The notes: generated by a model from the sequence alone, not told the origin. DNA of 64,000 nucleotides from Erysipelotrichaceae bacterium (GCA_017432005.1 JAFRKA010000016.1:1-64000); one strand, 5' to 3'. Counted from the stretch's first letter, positions 26,118 to 35,674 are shown. Program-made: numbers and translations.

Positions 26118-27503
26118 ATGTCAATATTGGCCGGATTCATGGTGCCCCATCCGCCGATGATCGTTCCTGACATCGGAAAGGGCGAAGAAAAACAGATCGC
26201 TGAAACGATCGCCGCCTATGAGGAGGTCGCTGAAGAGATCAGGAAGCTCGAACCCGAGACGATCATCATAACCAGTCCGCATGCGATCATGTATGCCGAT
26301 TATTTTCATATCTCACCGGGGCGTTATGCGAAGGGATCCTTCGAAAGATTCAGAGCTCCGCAGGTCAGTTTCAGCGAAGAATATGACTATGAACTGACGG
26401 AGAGGATCTGTGACTATACGAGCGATAATGATTTTCCGGCCGGGATCCTGGGCGAAAGAGATCCTGAGCTCGATCACGGAACGATGGTCCCGCTGTACTT
26501 CATCAGAAAGAAATATAAAGAGGGAAAGATCGTCAGGATCGGCCTTTCAGGACTGTCATTAAGCGATCATTACCGTTTGGGCATGTATATCAGAGATGCC
26601 GTGAACGATCTGGGAAGAAGGGTAGTCTTTGTCGCCAGCGGCGATCTTTCACACAAGCTGCAGCCCTACGGTCCCTACGGTTTTGCGAAGGAAGGGCCGG
26701 AATATGATGAAAGGATCATGAACGCCTGTTCAGGTGCTGATTTCGGCAAGCTTTTCGATTTCGATGAAAGCTTCTGTGATAAGGCAGCGGAATGCGGACA
26801 CCGTTCCTTTGTGATCATGGCCGGGGCATTCGACGGAATGAATGTGACAGCGAAAGCTCTGTCCCATGAGGATGTCACCGGTGTCGGTTACGGCATCTGT
26901 ACGTTCTATCCGGAAAGAGAAAGTCAGTACCGCCATTTCCTCGATCAGTATGAAAAGAAAAAGATGAAGGAACTGGAAGATAAGAGATACAATTCCGATG
27001 CCTATGTCAGACTGGCCCGAAAGGCGATCGAATACTATGTGATAAATCACCGCCATCTGCCGCTGAAAGAAGTAGATGACAGAGAATTACTGAAGGAGAA
27101 AGCGGGAACTTTCGTCTCGATCCACAAAGACGGAAGACTGCGCGGCTGTATCGGAACCATCATGGCCGTCAGGGACAATGTCGCATCCGAGATCATCGGC
27201 AATGCGGTCAGCGCCTGTTCAAGAGATCCCCGTTTCCCTCCGATCAGGGAGGATGAACTCAAGGATCTGGAGATCTCTGTCGATGTGCTGGGTGAGATCG
27301 AAGACATCGATTCCCCTGAACAGCTGGATGTGAAACGCTACGGGGTGATCGTCAGCTGCGGCGAAAGAAAGGGACTGCTGCTTCCGGATCTGGACGGTGT
27401 CGACACGGTCGAAGAACAGATCGATATCGCCAGAGAAAAGGGTGGCATCAGAAAGAATGAGAACTATAAACTTCAGCGTTTTGAAGTCGTCAGACATTAC
27501 TAG
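26118..27503 (+). CDS. AmmeMemoRadiSam system protein, fused AmrB (Memo-like) and AmrA (AMMECR1)
   Basis: 461 residues. Residues 1-265 are a class III extradiol dioxygenase-like (Memo/LigB) domain (FMVPHPPMIVPDIG, ASGDLSHKLQPYGPYG, DHGTMVPLYFI). Residues ~290-461 are an AMMECR1 domain (KAGTFVSIHKDGRLRGCIGT, SACSRDPRFPPI). These two domains recur across bacteria and archaea next to a radical SAM enzyme, as here at 27515. The chemistry of this system is not established; a role in radical-based modification has been proposed from co-occurrence. Ribosome site AAAGGATAAAG; the radical SAM gene follows after 11 bases. Confidence 0.92.
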   Translation: MSILAGFMVPHPPMIVPDIGKGEEKQIAETIAAYEEVAEEIRKLEPETIIITSPHAIMYADYFHISPGRYAKGSFERFRAPQVSFSEEYDYELTERICDYTSDNDFPAGILGERDPELDHGTMVPLYFIRKKYKEGKIVRIGLSGLSLSDHYRLGMYIRDAVNDLGRRVVFVASGDLSHKLQPYGPYGFAKEGPEYDERIMNACSGADFGKLFDFDESFCDKAAECGHRSFVIMAGAFDGMNVTAKALSHEDVTGVGYGICTFYPERESQYRHFLDQYEKKKMKELEDKRYNSDAYVRLARKAIEYYVINHRHLPLKEVDDRELLKEKAGTFVSIHKDGRLRGCIGTIMAVRDNVASEIIGNAVSACSRDPRFPPIREDELKDLEISVDVLGEIEDIDSPEQLDVKRYGVIVSCGERKGLLLPDLDGVDTVEEQIDIAREKGGIRKNENYKLQRFEVVRHY

Positions 27504-27514
27504 ATCGGAGCACT

Positions 27515-28351
27515 ATGGCTGTTTGTGAAGTGTGTTTCAGACACTGTGATATCGAAGAAGGCAAGTTCGGTTTCTGTAAAGCCAGGACCTGTAAAGATGG
27601 CAAAGTTGTGGCATACAACTATGGTTTGATCTCTTCGCTGGCTCTCGATCCGATCGAGAAGAAACCGTTAAGAAGATTTTATCCGGGATCCAATATCATC
27701 TCGGTAGGAAGCTTCGGCTGCAATCTGCACTGTCCATTCTGCCAGAACTATGAGATCTCCTGGTCCAGGGAAGCTGAACTAATGGCCAGAAGGGCCGAAA
27801 GGATCTCGCCTGAGGAGCTCGTGATGATCGCCTCACGGTACAAAGAAAAAGGCAATATCGGGATCGCCTATACCTACAACGAACCTCTGATCGGCTATGA
27901 ATTCGTGAGAGATTGCGCCAAGCTGGTCCATGAAGCCGGGATGAAGAACGTCTTAGTCAGTAATGGCATGGTCGAACTGAAGATCTTAAAAGAGATCATC
28001 CCGTATATCGATGCGATGAACATCGATCTCAAGGGTTTTACCGATGAGTATTATGCGAAGCTGCTTAAAGGAAACCGAAAGCAGGTCATGGCTTTCATTG
28101 AGGAAGCGGTAAAGCATTGTCATGTCGAACTTACGAACCTGATCATCCCGGATGAGAACGATTCGGAAGAAGAAATGAGACGACTCTCAGGCTGGATCGC
28201 CTCTTTGGACAGAAGTATACCTTTGCACATATCCCGTTTCTTTCCGTGTTTTCACATGACGGATAAAGATCCGACGGATGTAGAACATATTTATAAACTC
28301 GCAGAGATTGCCAGAGAGCAGCTTGAATTCGTATATACTGGTAACTGCTGA
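27515..28351 (+). CDS. amrS: AmmeMemoRadiSam system radical SAM enzyme AmrS
   Basis: 278 residues. The radical SAM cluster is CNLHCPFC (Cys 69, 73, 76), ligating the 4Fe-4S centre that cleaves S-adenosylmethionine. The N-terminus carries additional cysteines (CEVCFRHC and C21, C26) as in the family, perhaps for a second metal site. IGIAYTYNEPLIGYEF and ISRFFPCFHM are also family features, close to pyruvate formate-lyase activating enzymes. The gene lies 11 bases after the fused AmrB-AmrA gene. Its target is unknown. Confidence 0.93.
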   Translation: MAVCEVCFRHCDIEEGKFGFCKARTCKDGKVVAYNYGLISSLALDPIEKKPLRRFYPGSNIISVGSFGCNLHCPFCQNYEISWSREAELMARRAERISPEELVMIASRYKEKGNIGIAYTYNEPLIGYEFVRDCAKLVHEAGMKNVLVSNGMVELKILKEIIPYIDAMNIDLKGFTDEYYAKLLKGNRKQVMAFIEEAVKHCHVELTNLIIPDENDSEEEMRRLSGWIASLDRSIPLHISRFFPCFHMTDKDPTDVEHIYKLAEIAREQLEFVYTGNC

Positions 28352-28358
28352 CACTTTT

Positions 28359-28389
28359 TTGACACGTAAAAAAAGAGCAGAAATATTAT
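28359..28389 (+). promoter_or_regulatory. Promoter of the sensor-MFS/phosphatase module
   Basis: A perfect -35 TTGACA (28359-28364) and a TATTAT box (28384-28389) separated by 19 bases, overlapping a TATAAA. The long spacer makes the exact -10 uncertain. It lies right after the amrS stop codon. Confidence 0.5.
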
Positions 28390-28425
28390 AAAATAAGATA
28401 GTAAATATACAGGAGGGCTTATACA

Positions 28426-29559
28426 ATATTTTATACAGTTAGGGGTCTGTTAGAGGCCAGAGGCATTAAGCCTGAAGATACGATCTATAAAGACTGCCGG
28501 GACGACATGCTGGACTTCAAGATAGCGTCCGGTGATTTTTATGAGATACCGGACATCGAGAAGGGAGCACTGCGTTTCAAGAATGCCGCCGATCTGGTCG
28601 GCTTCAATCACCTGATCGAAGATCTTCCGGAACTCTCAAACATCAATTTCCGTCACAAGGAATTCTTCCCATACTATGCCGAGAATCTTAAGGAGATCGA
28701 AGAAGCACTAAAGAACGATCCGGATTCAGTGGCCGTCGAAGGAGGTCCGTGTCTGTTCGGTGAACATGAAGTCAATGTAGAAGTAACGCTGAAAGACGGT
28801 ACAAAATATCTGTTCGATTATTCGACAGGCAAGAAATATAACGGCGAAACTGACGGTGAATATGCTCAGACCGATCAGGATCTGGCAGGTTTCATCAACA
28901 GCGATGCTTCGCAAGTTGATTCGATCCGTTTTGAAAACAACAAGACCGGTCTGACCTATCAGGAGTATCTGCATGTCTTCTTCCCGTTTGCGGTCGCTGA
29001 TGCGCTGAAGGCCAAGCTCATCATGACTCTTCCGGATCTGTCGTATCGCAAGTATCTGGTCTATGCGATAAAGGATCTTGATGAAGGATTCCAGCAGAAA
29101 GTCTTCGCTGAATTTGATGAGATCCTGTATAAGATCACGGATATGTATATCGAACTGATCGATATCCTGCAGAACAAATTCCAGATAAGCCACTTCAAAC
29201 TGGTCCACGGACGTGATGAAGAACTCATAAGGATCTTTGAAGAGAAAAGAGAGCCTTTCATCGAAAGAAACAAGGTCCTCAAATCACTGACTAATAACGA
29301 GGCCAAACTGGAATCGATCAAGGATTATATCTCCATGCCGGCACTTCCGTATTATATCTTCGGATCGAAGAATATCCTGGAAGTAAACAGTATGGATGAG
29401 ACTGATTCCTACCGCAAATGCCGCAAGGCACACAAGAATGATATTTCTCTCAGTTGCATCCTGTTCCCGGAACTGCTCAGCTCTGACGGTGAAAGGACGA
29501 TGTACTGCACAGATATAGAACATAAAGAATACGGAAAATATGTTTCCGAATTGGAATAG
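28426..29559 (+). CDS. Unknown cytoplasmic protein with apparent ATA start codon
   Basis: The reading frame is open upstream of ATG 28507, which has no ribosome site. A perfect AGGAGG (28411-28416) is followed, nine bases later, by ATA 28426 in frame; the added 27 residues (I/M-FYTVRGLLEARGIKPEDT...) read as natural protein. No ATG, GTG or TTG lies at usable spacing from that site in any frame. I therefore set the start at 28426 as a non-standard initiator or a mutated ATG. The 377-residue product has no signal peptide or membrane helix and no motif I know. It precedes a sensor-MFS and a sensor-phosphatase gene by short gaps and may belong to their pathway. Confidence 0.6.
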   Translation: MFYTVRGLLEARGIKPEDTIYKDCRDDMLDFKIASGDFYEIPDIEKGALRFKNAADLVGFNHLIEDLPELSNINFRHKEFFPYYAENLKEIEEALKNDPDSVAVEGGPCLFGEHEVNVEVTLKDGTKYLFDYSTGKKYNGETDGEYAQTDQDLAGFINSDASQVDSIRFENNKTGLTYQEYLHVFFPFAVADALKAKLIMTLPDLSYRKYLVYAIKDLDEGFQQKVFAEFDEILYKITDMYIELIDILQNKFQISHFKLVHGRDEELIRIFEEKREPFIERNKVLKSLTNNEAKLESIKDYISMPALPYYIFGSKNILEVNSMDETDSYRKCRKAHKNDISLSCILFPELLSSDGERTMYCTDIEHKEYGKYVSELE

Positions 29560-29565
29560 AAAGTT

Positions 29566-32478
29566 ATGAAAGATTACCTGTTATCCCGCCGGTTCAGACT
29601 GGCTGACATCATCATCGTAGCCCTGTGTTTCATCCTGGGCTTTGTTTCACTGCGTTTCCGTGTTCCGGTAGCGGAAGCACTTAACAAAGAATCCGAGATC
29701 TCTTTAGGTTATATCGCCCGCAAGAGCGAAGGTCTTTACTATGTGATCGATAACGGTCACTCAAGGATTGTCTGTTTTGATGAAGACGGCAAGATCCGCT
29801 TCGAGATCATCGATCCGACCGGTGAGACTGAATACGCTCTGTACATCGATGATGTCTGTGTCGATAAGGAAAACATCTATCTTAGTGCCTCTGAATGGAA
29901 CGGTATGTTGCTGGACGGCGAACACATACTGAAATATGATCTGGAAGGCAATTATCTGGAGACAGTCGCCTATAACGATTACAGTGCTGCTCCGACCACC
30001 AACAAGCACCGTTTCTACGGTATAAATATGCAGACCGGATCTCTTCGCTATGGCGAATGTCTGACTGATCAGATCATCATCCATGAAGGAGATAAGGTCA
30101 AAACAGTAAATTATCCGAACGCCTTCAATGCGGTCAGTGATCTCGTCTTTGACGATGAGGCCATGATCGTCATGAACAAGGACGGACGGATCGAAAGCTA
30201 TAAAAACAACAGTGAACCTGAGCTTCTTTATACGACTGAAACGGAAGGTGAAGAAGAGAGGATCCCGTTCAGGATGTGTGTGAACGGAAACAAGGTCTAT
30301 TTCAGCGATATCCGTCTGCAGCAGATCGTTGAAGCAGATCCGCAAAGCGCCACATCGATCGTTTTCTATGACGGAACAGATTCACAGACGATCACTTTCG
30401 CCGATAACGGCAAAGAAGCATTACTGACCAATTCCGACGGACTGCTGGTCAAGGGTACTTCGGAAACGACTTACCTGGTACTGGAAAAGAGTGACAGTAC
30501 CATTACCACACAGTATCTGTTCCTTGCTTCGTTTGCCCTCCTGGTGCTCGTAAGCATAATCCTTTTATTCAGGATCATCTACAATCTGAGAAGAACGATC
30601 ATCACGCAGGCTACCGGTTTTATGATCGTCCTGATCTTCGTGGTCAGCGTCGTCTGTCTGATCATCAGCTTCATCCTGCTGAGTTCTTTCCGCAGCAACT
30701 ATCGTGACAAGATCAAGGAACAGCTGGAGTCAACGGCGCTGGTCGTCGCTTCCGCTGTCAATGAGGATGACATTAACGGAATTAATTATGCAAGTGATTT
30801 CAATTCCGATGCCTATAACAATCTGTGTTCCCTGATGGAAAGATCCTTCCCGCTCAATATCGATTTCTACAAGACCACCTACTGCAATATCCTGCGTCTT
30901 GATGAGAGTGGTGAGAGCGGACATGGTATTGCCTATCTCGACCAGTCGATCGGTGTCTACTTCCCGCTGGATGAAGTAGAGTATGCGGAAGTCGAAGAAG
31001 TATATCGGACTGCTCAGACAGTCTGGGATGATACGATCGAAGACGTATCCGGTACATATCTTTCCGTCAAAGTTCCGATCATCAACGGAAATGATAAAGT
31101 CGTCGGTGTCGTAGCTGTCGGTGCCGATACCTTCGTCGTCGATGAGATGATCGAAGGCATGCAGAGACGTGTACTGCTGTCGATCGTCGTCATCCTGCTG
31201 CTGATCTCGATCATCATGACCGAGTCGATCGCGCTGGTTAACGCCCATCGTGAATATCTGGAAAGAAAAGAAAAAGTCGGAGACAAGGCCATACCTGTCC
31301 ACATGATCAGAATAATGGTTTTTGCGGTCTTCACGGCCTTCAACCTGGCTTCATCATTCCTGCCGGTCTATATCCTGCGCCGCTGTGACCTGTTCCCGGA
31401 GGGAAGCAGAGAACTGATCGCATCATTACCGATGACAGTCAATATCTTTGTCATGGGTATCATGTCACTGTTCTGTGCGAAGATGGTCCGCCGCTTTGGT
31501 GTGAAGAAGATCTTTGCAGCTGCGACGCTGTTCTCCTTAGTCGGAAACCTGATCATCCTGCTTGTACCGGGATATCCAGCTGTAGCTGCCGGATTGCTGC
31601 TGGATGGTATCGGTGTCGGACTTATCAGTAATGCGATCTACGTGATCCTTGCCTACATCAATGATGAAAACGAGAGACAGGGCTGTTTCTCGACCTACAA
31701 CTCCGCTTCGCTATCAGGCATCAACTTCGGTATGATCCTTGGCGGTCTGCTGGCGACAGCACTCGGTCAGCGCTATGTCTTCCTGGCTGTTGCGATCATC
31801 TGGGGACTGATGTTACTGCTGGGTATAAAACTGGCAAAACAGTTTGAAAATATTGCGATCTCCAAAGAAGAAAAGAGCGAGGAAAAAGGCAATCTGACGA
31901 CCCTGGGCTTCATCGCCCGCAAGGTGATCTGGTCTTTCATCGTTCTGATACAGAACCCGTATATCGTCTTCAACAGTTTCGTCTTCTACTTTGTGCCGAT
32001 CTTTGCGGAAGGCATGGGTTATAATGAAACAGTCGTATCGGTACTGCTGATGCTGTACTCAGAGATCGCCGTCATCTTCGGTGACACGCTGTCGGATACA
32101 GTCGGCAAACGTATAGGTGACCGTGCCATCTATCTGGCTCTGGCCATCAATGTCCTGGCTCTGACGGTCTTTGTGATCAACGGCGAGACCTTCGGCGTGA
32201 TCGCTGCTCTCGTACTGCTGGGCATCAGTGCATCATTCGGCAAACCGAGTCAGCAGACTTACTATCTGAAACAGGAAGCTACTGCCGAATATGGAGAAGA
32301 CAGGGCCATGGGACTCTACAACTTCTCCGAGAACATCGGTGAATCGCTCGGTCCGATCGTCTTTGCGAGACTGCTTGGTGCGACCCCAACGATGTTTATG
32401 ACCTTCTTAGCTTACATTACAGGCTCTGGAGCCTTACACTATATCCTTAACAGAAAGGAACAGAAGAATGATGAATGA
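29566..32478 (+). CDS. MFS transporter fused to extracellular propeller and Cache-like sensor domains
   Basis: 970 residues. Order: membrane helix (~12-30), an extracellular region of ~280 residues with strand repeats like NHL/beta-propeller blades (GLYYVIDNGHSRIVCFDEDG), membrane helices near 320-340 and 350-375, a second extracellular sensor (~380-525), a further helix, and from ~580 a complete MFS carrier of about 12 helices. The first loop motif is weak, but VLAYINDENERQGCFSTYNS and GDTLSDTVGKRIGDRA look MFS-like. Sensors on an MFS carrier are unusual; it may report transport or act as a transceptor. The phosphatase gene overlaps its 3' end by 11 bases, implying coupled expression. Confidence 0.8.
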   Translation: MKDYLLSRRFRLADIIIVALCFILGFVSLRFRVPVAEALNKESEISLGYIARKSEGLYYVIDNGHSRIVCFDEDGKIRFEIIDPTGETEYALYIDDVCVDKENIYLSASEWNGMLLDGEHILKYDLEGNYLETVAYNDYSAAPTTNKHRFYGINMQTGSLRYGECLTDQIIIHEGDKVKTVNYPNAFNAVSDLVFDDEAMIVMNKDGRIESYKNNSEPELLYTTETEGEEERIPFRMCVNGNKVYFSDIRLQQIVEADPQSATSIVFYDGTDSQTITFADNGKEALLTNSDGLLVKGTSETTYLVLEKSDSTITTQYLFLASFALLVLVSIILLFRIIYNLRRTIITQATGFMIVLIFVVSVVCLIISFILLSSFRSNYRDKIKEQLESTALVVASAVNEDDINGINYASDFNSDAYNNLCSLMERSFPLNIDFYKTTYCNILRLDESGESGHGIAYLDQSIGVYFPLDEVEYAEVEEVYRTAQTVWDDTIEDVSGTYLSVKVPIINGNDKVVGVVAVGADTFVVDEMIEGMQRRVLLSIVVILLLISIIMTESIALVNAHREYLERKEKVGDKAIPVHMIRIMVFAVFTAFNLASSFLPVYILRRCDLFPEGSRELIASLPMTVNIFVMGIMSLFCAKMVRRFGVKKIFAAATLFSLVGNLIILLVPGYPAVAAGLLLDGIGVGLISNAIYVILAYINDENERQGCFSTYNSASLSGINFGMILGGLLATALGQRYVFLAVAIIWGLMLLLGIKLAKQFENIAISKEEKSEEKGNLTTLGFIARKVIWSFIVLIQNPYIVFNSFVFYFVPIFAEGMGYNETVVSVLLMLYSEIAVIFGDTLSDTVGKRIGDRAIYLALAINVLALTVFVINGETFGVIAALVLLGISASFGKPSQQTYYLKQEATAEYGEDRAMGLYNFSENIGESLGPIVFARLLGATPTMFMTFLAYITGSGALHYILNRKEQKNDE

Positions 32479-34120
32479 GAAATACAAATCAATCGGCAGA
32501 TCACTGCTGGTAGGCTGTGCCATCTTTATCCTGCTGGTATGTATCCTGCTGGGTATCTTCGGTTTTGTTACCTACTATCGCGGCATGATCGACAAGTATC
32601 AGGGCTATATCAGAGACGTCATGCAGCTGGCGATGACCGAGATCGATGCCGACGATATGCAGAACTGTGTCAGCACAAAGACCAAGTCTGAAAAATTCGA
32701 AGAGACTCAGGCTTTCCTTGATCGTATCAAGGAGAATTTCGATATCGAATTTATCTATATCATCGAACCGCTCAACACCAACGAGACAGACAACGTCCGT
32801 AACGTCATGGTCGGTATCACGGCCGAAGAAAGAGTCATCGACTATGATTACTATTCTGTTGAACTGGGAAGTCTGACCGGTGAAGACTATTCTGCCAAGG
32901 TTGCAGGACAGTATCTCGAGGGTATGAACAAAGACGGGATCAGCTATTTCACAAACAAGACTGAATATGGCTATGACTACACCGGTATCACTCCGATCAA
33001 AAACAAGGCCGGAAAAGCCATCGCTGTTCTGGGTGTCGATGTCTCCATGGCTGAGATACAGAGTGTCTTTATGAGATATCTGCTGATGCTGGGAGCTGTT
33101 ATCCTGGTGCTGGCAGCAGCAGCTGTCGGTATCATGTACAACTGGCTGCAGAACCGTGTCATCGATCCGCTCAAGAGACTTGAAGAGACATCAGTAAGCT
33201 TCGTAGAAAGCTCACGTACCGCTGAACATCCAAACGATCTCAGGATCATCGATCAGAACATCAAGACCGGCGATGAAATGGAATCACTCTCTGATTCCAT
33301 GATGAAGATGTTTGCCGACATGAAGAGATACATGAGCGATCTGGTCACCGTCACCAAGGAAAAAGAGAGGATCGGAGCCGAGCTGAATGTTGCCACCAAC
33401 ATTCAGGCTGACATGCTTCCAAGGATCTTCCCGGCTTTCCCGGAAAGAGAAGAATTCGAGATCTATGCTTCAATGAATCCGGCTAAGGAAGTCGGTGGAG
33501 ACTTCTACGACTTCTTCATGCTGGATGACAATCATATAGGTCTGGTCATGGCTGACGTTTCCGGTAAAGGTATACCGGCTGCTCTGTTCATGGTGATTTC
33601 CAAGACTCTGATCAAAAACAGAGCGATGATGGGCGGAGGACCGGCTGAGATCCTGGGCTTCGTAAATGAACAACTGTGTGAAGGCAATGCCGCTGAAATG
33701 TTCGTCACTGTCTGGTTTGCGATCATCGATGTCCAGACCGGTAAAGGTATGGCGGCCAACGCCGGACACGAACACCCGGTACTGCGTCACAAAGACGGAG
33801 CATATGAACTGATCGAATACCGTCATTCACTGGCTGTTGCGGCTTTTGATGGAGCTGTCTTCAAAGAGCACGAATTCCAGCTTGAACCAGGCGATACGAT
33901 CTTCGTCTATACTGATGGTGTTCCGGAAGCTACCAATGCGAATGGTGAACTGTATGGAACCGAAAGAATGCTGAAAGCACTGAACAACAATCTTGATTTA
34001 AATGTCAACCAGCTCTTGCCGGCCGTCAGAAAAGATGTCGATGAATTCGTCGGTGAAGCTCCACAGTTCGATGACCTGACGATGATGGGCTTCTACTACA
34101 AAGGACCTAAATCAAAATAA
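32468..34120 (+). CDS. Membrane sensor with SpoIIE/RsbU-type PP2C phosphatase domain
   Basis: 550 residues. A membrane helix (~12-37) and another (~203-225) flank an extracellular sensor of Cache type. A HAMP-like linker follows, then a PP2C domain from ~300. All metal-binding motifs are intact: GGDFYDFF (~342), MADVSGKGIPAALFM, VYTDGVPEAT and FDDLTMM. This family dephosphorylates serine/threonine on anti-sigma antagonists such as RsbV or SpoIIAA. No STAS antagonist or anti-sigma factor is visible in the window, so its target is unknown. It overlaps the sensor-MFS gene and ends before a terminator. Confidence 0.9.
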   Translation: MMNEKYKSIGRSLLVGCAIFILLVCILLGIFGFVTYYRGMIDKYQGYIRDVMQLAMTEIDADDMQNCVSTKTKSEKFEETQAFLDRIKENFDIEFIYIIEPLNTNETDNVRNVMVGITAEERVIDYDYYSVELGSLTGEDYSAKVAGQYLEGMNKDGISYFTNKTEYGYDYTGITPIKNKAGKAIAVLGVDVSMAEIQSVFMRYLLMLGAVILVLAAAAVGIMYNWLQNRVIDPLKRLEETSVSFVESSRTAEHPNDLRIIDQNIKTGDEMESLSDSMMKMFADMKRYMSDLVTVTKEKERIGAELNVATNIQADMLPRIFPAFPEREEFEIYASMNPAKEVGGDFYDFFMLDDNHIGLVMADVSGKGIPAALFMVISKTLIKNRAMMGGGPAEILGFVNEQLCEGNAAEMFVTVWFAIIDVQTGKGMAANAGHEHPVLRHKDGAYELIEYRHSLAVAAFDGAVFKEHEFQLEPGDTIFVYTDGVPEATNANGELYGTERMLKALNNNLDLNVNQLLPAVRKDVDEFVGEAPQFDDLTMMGFYYKGPKSK

Positions 34121-34137
34121 GAAAGCGATTATGAATC

Positions 34138-34170
34138 AAAGAGGGTGCAAGATGATGCATCCTCTTTTTC
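34138..34170 (+). terminator. Terminator after the phosphatase gene
   Basis: Twelve-base arms AAAGAGGGTGCA / TGCATCCTCTTT (one G-U pair) followed by TT and a C-interrupted T run. Confidence 0.85.
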
Positions 34171-34220
34171 TATTTGCTGAAAAAGCGCTAAAATATTGGT
34201 AATATAGAACGAATTTATCC

Positions 34221-35642
34221 ATGAATCAGAACCGTGTAATCAAACTGTCATTCATCGTCGTTATCGTCAGTTTCCTGCTGTCGACAGCTCTTTCGATCGG
34301 TTCATTACACTATATGGCTCTACGCAATCAGCAGGAACTCAACAGAGTGCTGGCTGCTCAGATCTATGACACGATAAGTATCGAACTTAGTGAGCCGGTA
34401 GTCATTGCCAGAACGATGGCCAATGACCGTTTCCTGATCGATATGCTGGAAAAAGAAGATCAGGTGAGTGAAGAAGAAGCTGCCAAGATAATAGAGGATT
34501 TCCTTTTAGGTATCAGAAACGGTTTTGATCATGAGTCGTCATTCCTGGTTTCTGAAAAGAGCAGACGTTATTACACTTACAGTGGTATCTACAAGATCAT
34601 CGATCCTGAAAATGATGTTCGTGACAGCTGGTATCCTAAATTTATTTCATCCATTCAGGATTATGATCTGGATGTCGATATCGACCAGACTCATCAGAAT
34701 ACCTGGACAGTTTTTGTCGATGCCAAGATAAACAACAAAAGAGGAGATCTGCTCGGTGTATGCGGCGTCGGTTTTCACATGAAGAAGAGCCAGGAACTGT
34801 TTAATTCGCTGGAAGAAGAATACAATGTGAAGATCAATCTGGTCGATCCTAATCATCTGGTACAGGTCGATTCAGATCTTGAAAATATCCAGAAAGTCTA
34901 TCTTGATGATATCGATCTGGAAAAAGCCTACAGTAACGAGTATATCTATCAGGATCTGGGCGGCGGACGTTATGCCGTAGTCAAGTATCTTGAAAGCATG
35001 GACTGGTTTCTGGTCATCAGAAGTAACGGTACACAGATCGGAAGCCAGTATTTAGGTGTTATCCTGCTGAACGTCCTGCTGTTTGGCCTGGTCATGGGCA
35101 TCCTGGTATTTGAGACCAGAAAGATCATGAGAAAGACAAACGACCTGACGGATGCTTCATTCAGAGACAAGAATACCGGTCTGCTCAACAGGAGAGCATT
35201 TGAAGAAGACAAGAACAGCATGAACGACAAGCCTCTGCATGAGGATCTGGTCTATCTGATCGCCGATGTGAATGGCTTAAAAGCTGCCAACGACACGATC
35301 GGACATCACGCCGGTGATGAACTGATCAACGGTGCAGCAAGCTGTCTGACTTCTGTTTTATCAGATTATGGCAAGATCTACAGGATCGGTGGCGATGAGT
35401 TTGCGGCTATCCTGAATATTCCTAAAGATAAACTGAAAGACATACAGGAAAAGCTTGATAAGGCATTCAATGAATGGTCAGGTGAAGAAGTAAAGGAACT
35501 CAGTGTGTCCTGCGGATATGCCGTATATCGTGAGCATCCTTCCGAGTCACTGAGCGGTTTGAGCAAGATCGCTGATGAACTGATGTACAACGCTAAGGAA
35601 CAGTATTATGTAAGTTCCGGCAAGGATCGTCGCAGAAGATAA
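34221..35642 (+). CDS. Sensor diguanylate cyclase (Cache-type sensor plus GGDEF)
   Basis: 473 residues. Two membrane helices (~10-32 and ~280-300) enclose a ~245-residue extracellular sensor of Cache type (SSFLVSEKSRRYYTYSGIYK, VCGVGFHMKKSQELF). The cytoplasmic GGDEF domain begins at NTGLLNRRAFEEDK and has IADVNGLKAANDTIGHHAGD and RIGGDEF, so cyclase activity is expected. The start is preceded by a TAATAT box only 15 bases upstream and no Shine-Dalgarno site, leaving a leader of about eight bases. It is monocistronic and converges on the propeller protein gene. Confidence 0.92.
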   Translation: MNQNRVIKLSFIVVIVSFLLSTALSIGSLHYMALRNQQELNRVLAAQIYDTISIELSEPVVIARTMANDRFLIDMLEKEDQVSEEEAAKIIEDFLLGIRNGFDHESSFLVSEKSRRYYTYSGIYKIIDPENDVRDSWYPKFISSIQDYDLDVDIDQTHQNTWTVFVDAKINNKRGDLLGVCGVGFHMKKSQELFNSLEEEYNVKINLVDPNHLVQVDSDLENIQKVYLDDIDLEKAYSNEYIYQDLGGGRYAVVKYLESMDWFLVIRSNGTQIGSQYLGVILLNVLLFGLVMGILVFETRKIMRKTNDLTDASFRDKNTGLLNRRAFEEDKNSMNDKPLHEDLVYLIADVNGLKAANDTIGHHAGDELINGAASCLTSVLSDYGKIYRIGGDEFAAILNIPKDKLKDIQEKLDKAFNEWSGEEVKELSVSCGYAVYREHPSESLSGLSKIADELMYNAKEQYYVSSGKDRRRR

Positions 35643-35648
35643 AAAACA

Positions 35649-35674
35649 ACGGAGCTGTAAGAGCTCCGTTTATA
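35649..35674. terminator. Bidirectional terminator
   Basis: Stem AACGGAGCT / AGCTCCGTT around GTAAG, flanked by A- and T-rich tracts, between converging genes. Confidence 0.85.
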
